Origin: Oscillospiraceae bacterium
Lineage (GTDB): Bacteria > Bacillota > Clostridia > Oscillospirales > Acutalibacteraceae
Length of the DNA: 45,170 nucleotides
NCBI GenBank assembly: GCA_022508805.1
Contig: JAFLUM010000014.1
Span: forward strand, 1-45,170
Direction: 5' to 3'
In this document: positions 42,146-45,170 of the stretch, one piece after another
How positions within the stretch are numbered: position 1 is the stretch's first letter
How the letters are laid out: each line of letters begins with the position of its first letter
Made by a program: the position numbers and the translations under genes
Notes under the pieces: generated by a model
The model's input: only the letters and a program-made list of their open reading frames with translations
Told to the model about the DNA's origin: nothing
Databases searched by the model: none

Positions 42146-42604
42146 TTACATCTCCTTGATTTTACGCTTTATATCCTGTGCCTCGTCTAAAAGAGAGAGC
42201 AGGGAATCTGTTTTCAAATCGTAACTCATATAGGAAAGTGCTTTATAAAAAAATTCAATTTCCTTTTCTGAAAGCGGTACTTCGTTTTTATAAATATATT
42301 TCGCTGTTTCGCTGATTTCTGACAAAATATTTAATTTCATATGACGTGTTTCTTCATCAGCGTTATAAATCCGTTCCATATCATAATCCGATGTGTTTCC
42401 GCACGGTGATGTGCAAGTCATACACCCCGGAGCTATACGGTTTTTTTCTGTGCGTATTTCATTTACGATCTCACTGGTAGTATGAGGCTCTAATGAAGAT
42501 GCCAAAGCCTTTATTACCAAGTGATCGGTGTTTTCCGTTTTGGGATTGTTACTGCAGGCACCGATAAGTCCGATCAGCGCACTGATAATTCTGTTTTCTT
42601 GCAA
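42146..42604 (-). CDS. Small Cys-cluster protein paired with the ferredoxin
   Basis: This 152-residue protein has no signal peptide. It carries a CMTCTSPCGNTSDYD motif (Cys61, Cys64, Cys68), possibly a partial iron-sulfur site, and an alpha-helical C-terminal half. I do not recognise the family. It starts with TTG, supported by a GGAGGATA site, and has its own promoter at 42636-42664. Because it overlaps the ribosome site of the ferredoxin gene, it probably works with that protein in a redox step. Confidence 0.75.
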   Translation of the reverse strand: MQENRIISALIGLIGACSNNPKTENTDHLVIKALASSLEPHTTSEIVNEIRTEKNRIAPGCMTCTSPCGNTSDYDMERIYNADEETRHMKLNILSEISETAKYIYKNEVPLSEKEIEFFYKALSYMSYDLKTDSLLSLLDEAQDIKRKIKEM

Positions 42605-42635
42605 AAAATATCCTCCTTGATGGCGGTGACAAATA

Positions 42636-42664
42636 ATTGTACCGCATTATTTACACGAAAACAA
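42636..42664 (-). promoter_or_regulatory. Promoter of the Cys-cluster/ferredoxin operon
   Basis: On the minus strand, -35 TTGTTT (42659-42664), 17-nt spacer, -10 TACAAT (42636-42641), with the ribosome site about 20 bp further on. Motif match only. Confidence 0.55.
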
Positions 42665-42734
42665 TCAAATACAATATTCTTTACTTTTCGCAGAGGTGGC
42701 GTGTCCATCTTTCATATTAAAATTACAACAAAAA

Positions 42735-42757
42735 CGCCGCAGGAATAATCTGCGGCG
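42735..42757 (-). terminator. Rho-independent terminator of the tRNA transcript
   Basis: On the minus strand, CGCCGCAG/CTGCGGCG (8-bp stem, loop of 7) is followed by TTTTTGTTG. It lies immediately past the CCA end of the tRNA fragment, so this is the tRNA's original terminator. Confidence 0.8.
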
Positions 42758-42759
42758 CA

Positions 42760-42802
42760 TGGAGCTGGTAATCGGACTCGAACCGATGACCTCGGGTTGT
42801 AG
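42760..42802 (-). pseudogene. 3' half of a tRNA gene (attachment-site scar)
   Basis: The minus strand reads an anticodon-stem 3' side (ACAACCCG), a variable loop (AGGTC), a perfect T-arm (ATCGG TTCGAGT CCGAT), the acceptor 3' strand TACCAGC, a U discriminator and an encoded CCA. Upstream, where the D-arm and acceptor 5' strand should be, the sequence is unrelated AT-rich DNA. The gene is therefore cut at about the anticodon loop, the usual crossover point of tRNA-targeting integrases. Its identity cannot be fixed; U at the discriminator position is typical of tRNA-Gly and tRNA-Cys. Confidence 0.8.
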
Positions 42803-42904
42803 TTAAAGATATATTGAAAGTATATGATTAATATGTAGCAATATTATTAATAGTTCATTCAGCAATATACTATACTTAAAAATAGATTTAATTGATGCTA
42901 AATT

Positions 42905-44713
42905 TTATTCGTTGCGTATTGTTTCTGCTATTTCTAAAATGTCGTTTGGTAAGTCGTATCCATCAGATATGGCAGTACGAATCATTTCTTGAATATCATA
43001 ATTATCATCTAATTCAATTTTGTCCATTATTGATAACAGCAATAAGACTAAGTTGGATTCGTCAGTTCCTACACTTTCTGCATCACTCCACCACGTTAAA
43101 GCACTTTCCAGTTCATTCTCACAAACATTTATTTCCCTTAAAGCCTCTTCAATACTTCTATTATATTCAATTCCTTTAATACGGCATAATGCTCTATTTA
43201 TTCTTAAAAAAGATGATGTTTCATCTGGTGTTCTGCAACTAAGTAAATCTTGTAATTTAAATCTATTACAAATATATTCTGATCTGCGAATCATATATGC
43301 CAAATTATTGCTTGCACTAGTGCCATAACCACTTAAAATAGTTGTATATTCAAACATTTTACCTGCGTTAGCAAATTGTTGGTTTTTATAATAATTAAAT
43401 GCTATATCATTTAGCATAATGATTAAAAGAAGCAATTTTCTGTTAATACTATCACTAATATCAATACTTGGCATTTTGCTCTTGCAATCAAATATTTTAT
43501 TACATATACGATCTATTAATGGTAAGTTTTCTATGATTGTTTTTTCAGAAGTAATGTTGTAGGAAATTAATGCATCTGTATAATTACTGATTGCAGCAAC
43601 ATAATCTTCTCTTTCACAATCTATATCACCCATTTTCTCATTGATACTAAATAGTAGATTATTAATTACTTCTTGGTCGTCATCTTCAATAACATCATCT
43701 TTTTCGCTTTCCAGTTTTTCTTTAAGCAATTTATTTAATCTGTTCAAATTATAATTGTCTTCTGAATTCAATTCTAAGGCCTTTCGAATACAATTTATGG
43801 CTTTTTCCCTATATTCTGAACTCAAAATATCGTCTTCAGTAGAATGAGTTAAATCCATATATAAAATAGCCTTGTTGGTATATGCTTCATAGTTTTCGGG
43901 ATCTAACGAAAGTGCTTTGTCATAATCAATGAGCGCTTTTTCAAATTGATTCATTTCTTCATATATAGTACCTCTGTTAGTATAGTATATTGCATCTTCC
44001 GGACATAGATTTATCGCTTTAGAAATATATACTAGAGCTTGTTCCTGATCCATTCGATTGCCTGTTGCTTTAGCTCTTTTACTCAACGAAATGGACATGT
44101 TATTATAATAGGTTTCTTTATCACACCCCAATTTATTTGCTGATTTATAATCTGATATGGCTTTATTATATTCTTTTTTATCATCATATTCATTTCCCCT
44201 ATGTATATACGCTTGACATTTGTTAGGAAATTTATTTATGACCTCATCTAAAGCTCTGATTCTATGGTAAATTGTTTTTTCTTTGATAGCAGATGAAATT
44301 TCCAATAAATACTTTTGTTCTTCAGATATAAATTGAGTTTCGGTTAATAAATTGTGTAATTTATCTATTTCGAGCTCAATATCTTTTGGGGCTTTAAAAG
44401 TAATCAGTACACCCAATAATGTAATTATTGATGCAAAAATACCTACAATTGTGAGAAGCTCATTAAACACACTGTCTGCTTTGTTATTAATGCTTTCGCA
44501 AAATTCCAAATAAGCGTTCGTTTTTAAATCTATGGATTCTTCGTCAGATAAATAGCTTTTAATTTCTTCTCTAAATGCGTTATTCTTGGCTGTTTGCTGC
44601 TGTGCAAAAATCAAAGATAGTGCACTAATAATTATAGAAAAAAGACATAGTAATGAAATAAAAACTACTTTCCAATTACTTATAGTTCTTGTTTTTGAAT
44701 CATTTTTTTGCAT
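42905..44713 (-). CDS. Membrane-anchored TPR-repeat protein on an AT-rich element
   Basis: This 602-residue protein has two N-terminal membrane segments (~15-37 and ~84-106). A cytoplasmic helical region (~115-165) follows, then about four to five TPR repeats (~165-320: for example YIHRGNEYDDKKEYNKAISDYKSA and YTNRGTIYEEMNQFEKALIDYDKALSLDPENYEAY). A C-terminal helical part ends ILEIAETIRNE. TPRs mediate protein-protein contacts; no catalytic motif is seen. Its base composition is much more AT-rich than the neighbouring chromosomal genes, and it is located between the tRNA scar and a serine recombinase, so it is probably cargo of an integrated element. The ATG has an AAAGGAT site. A defence role cannot be shown from the sequence. 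Confidence 0.8.
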   Translation of the reverse strand: MQKNDSKTRTISNWKVVFISLLCLFSIIISALSLIFAQQQTAKNNAFREEIKSYLSDEESIDLKTNAYLEFCESINNKADSVFNELLTIVGIFASIITLLGVLITFKAPKDIELEIDKLHNLLTETQFISEEQKYLLEISSAIKEKTIYHRIRALDEVINKFPNKCQAYIHRGNEYDDKKEYNKAISDYKSANKLGCDKETYYNNMSISLSKRAKATGNRMDQEQALVYISKAINLCPEDAIYYTNRGTIYEEMNQFEKALIDYDKALSLDPENYEAYTNKAILYMDLTHSTEDDILSSEYREKAINCIRKALELNSEDNYNLNRLNKLLKEKLESEKDDVIEDDDQEVINNLLFSINEKMGDIDCEREDYVAAISNYTDALISYNITSEKTIIENLPLIDRICNKIFDCKSKMPSIDISDSINRKLLLLIIMLNDIAFNYYKNQQFANAGKMFEYTTILSGYGTSASNNLAYMIRRSEYICNRFKLQDLLSCRTPDETSSFLRINRALCRIKGIEYNRSIEEALREINVCENELESALTWWSDAESVGTDESNLVLLLLSIMDKIELDDNYDIQEMIRTAISDGYDLPNDILEIAETIRNE

Positions 44714-44813
44714 AATATAATCCTTTCGTGATATAATATAATAAAATCATTTTAGGAGGGGCTATTCTATGTGGACATTCTAGTACTATAAAAATGCAAA
44801 ACCATTGATAAAC

Positions 44814-44855
44814 AAATATTGAGTATTTAAATAAAAATGTGAAATCTCAATATTT
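44814..44855 (-). terminator. Hairpin terminator of the recombinase gene
   Basis: A perfect 10-bp inverted repeat (AAATATTGAG at 44814-44823, CTCAATATTT at 44846-44855) with a 22-nt AT-rich loop. On the minus strand it follows the recombinase stop by 8 bp and is followed by GTTTATC. The large loop makes efficient termination uncertain. Confidence 0.5.
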
Positions 44856-44863
44856 TTCAATGT

Positions 44864-45170
44864 CTATTTCCCACATTCCCTTATAGTATAAGTGACAAAA
44901 ATTGATAAAAGGTAACACTTTTTCTGAAAATTTTGCAATAATCCGACAAATTTATAATATATCTCTACCTTTTGATATTTTTCGCTGTTTATAATTCCTA
45001 TTTCATGGACTACGATTTTTTCGATCAGTTCATTGAGGATTCTTGCGTTGAGTTCGGTGATGTTGATATATTTTTTACTGAGATTGGTGAATACTTTTGC
45101 GTTGTATACAACGGATTCTGCTTGATTTATTTGTTCCGTCAGAGCTTGTTGTTTTGATTTCTGTTCGCTA
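44864..45170 (-). CDS. Large serine recombinase, C-terminal end (DUF4368), cut by window edge
   Basis: The last ~101 codons of a minus-strand gene are visible, with a TAG stop at 44864-44866 and the frame open to the right edge. The translation contains ITELNARILNELIEKIVVHE followed by KYQKVEIYYKFVG, the hallmark of the DUF4368 C-terminal domain of large serine recombinases from Firmicutes conjugative and mobilisable elements (TnpX-like). Such recombinases sit at the end of the element they move. The catalytic N-terminal resolvase domain would be to the right and cannot be checked. The short plus-strand reading frame at 44972-45157 is its antisense shadow. Confidence 0.88.
   Translation of the reverse strand, partial: SEQKSKQQALTEQINQAESVVYNAKVFTNLSKKYINITELNARILNELIEKIVVHEIGIINSEKYQKVEIYYKFVGLLQNFQKKCYLLSIFVTYTIRECGK

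Noticed and set aside
44972-45157. Plus-strand 61-codon gene
   Set aside because: It is antisense to the serine recombinase C-terminus, whose minus-strand frame has a clear family signature.

Overview
The window looks like the replication-origin region of a low-to-mid GC Clostridia chromosome, most like an Oscillospiraceae/Ruminococcaceae gut or rumen bacterium. The basis is gene order and style: the conserved Firmicutes origin cluster (gyrA, gyrB, remB, recF, yaaA, dnaN, dnaA, then rpmH, rnpA, yidD, yidC, jag, mnmG, rsmG, noc, parA, parB, serS), Shine-Dalgarno sites close to AGGAGG, several TTG starts, a dockerin-bearing surface protein and a DUF4368-type serine recombinase. The species cannot be fixed from the sequence alone.

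Layout. A 5S rRNA runs off the left edge (minus strand, with its own promoter). From 0.3 to 16.8 kb every gene is on the minus strand: a Lys/Pro/Glu-rich membrane protein, mrp, mnmE, tadA, a CPBP protease, an LCP cell-wall ligase, gyrA, gyrB, remB, recF, yaaA, dnaN and dnaA. From 17.2 to 37.8 kb every gene is on the plus strand, so transcription diverges from 16.8-18.3 kb, as expected for oriC with genes co-oriented with the forks. The dnaA-rpmH gap is enlarged by a membrane-anchored XRE-type regulator. Two ~130-bp hairpin-rich repeats in inverted orientation flank dnaA, and three copies of a second ~85-bp double-hairpin repeat lie in other intergenic gaps. A perfect parS lies just upstream of parA and a one-mismatch parS lies inside mnmG, next to genes for two ParB-family proteins (Noc-like and Spo0J-like).

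After serS come two lipoprotein genes. Then a near-consensus promoter drives a ~330-nt, GC-rich, strongly structured RNA leader in front of a 1714-residue secreted protein with FIVAR-like segments and a C-terminal dockerin. A second secreted protein and a 40-residue peptide gene follow. I could not assign the RNA leader to a known class; it is the best candidate here for something undescribed.

From 38 kb on the region is accessory: an AraC regulator divergent from a two-gene unit (exported protein plus GPH-family sugar symporter), then a ferredoxin-like protein with a small Cys-rich partner. At 42.76-42.80 kb there is a 3' half of a tRNA gene with its own terminator, an attachment-site scar. 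AT-rich DNA follows with a membrane TPR protein and the C-terminal end of a large serine recombinase running off the right edge, so at least one integrative element begins here.
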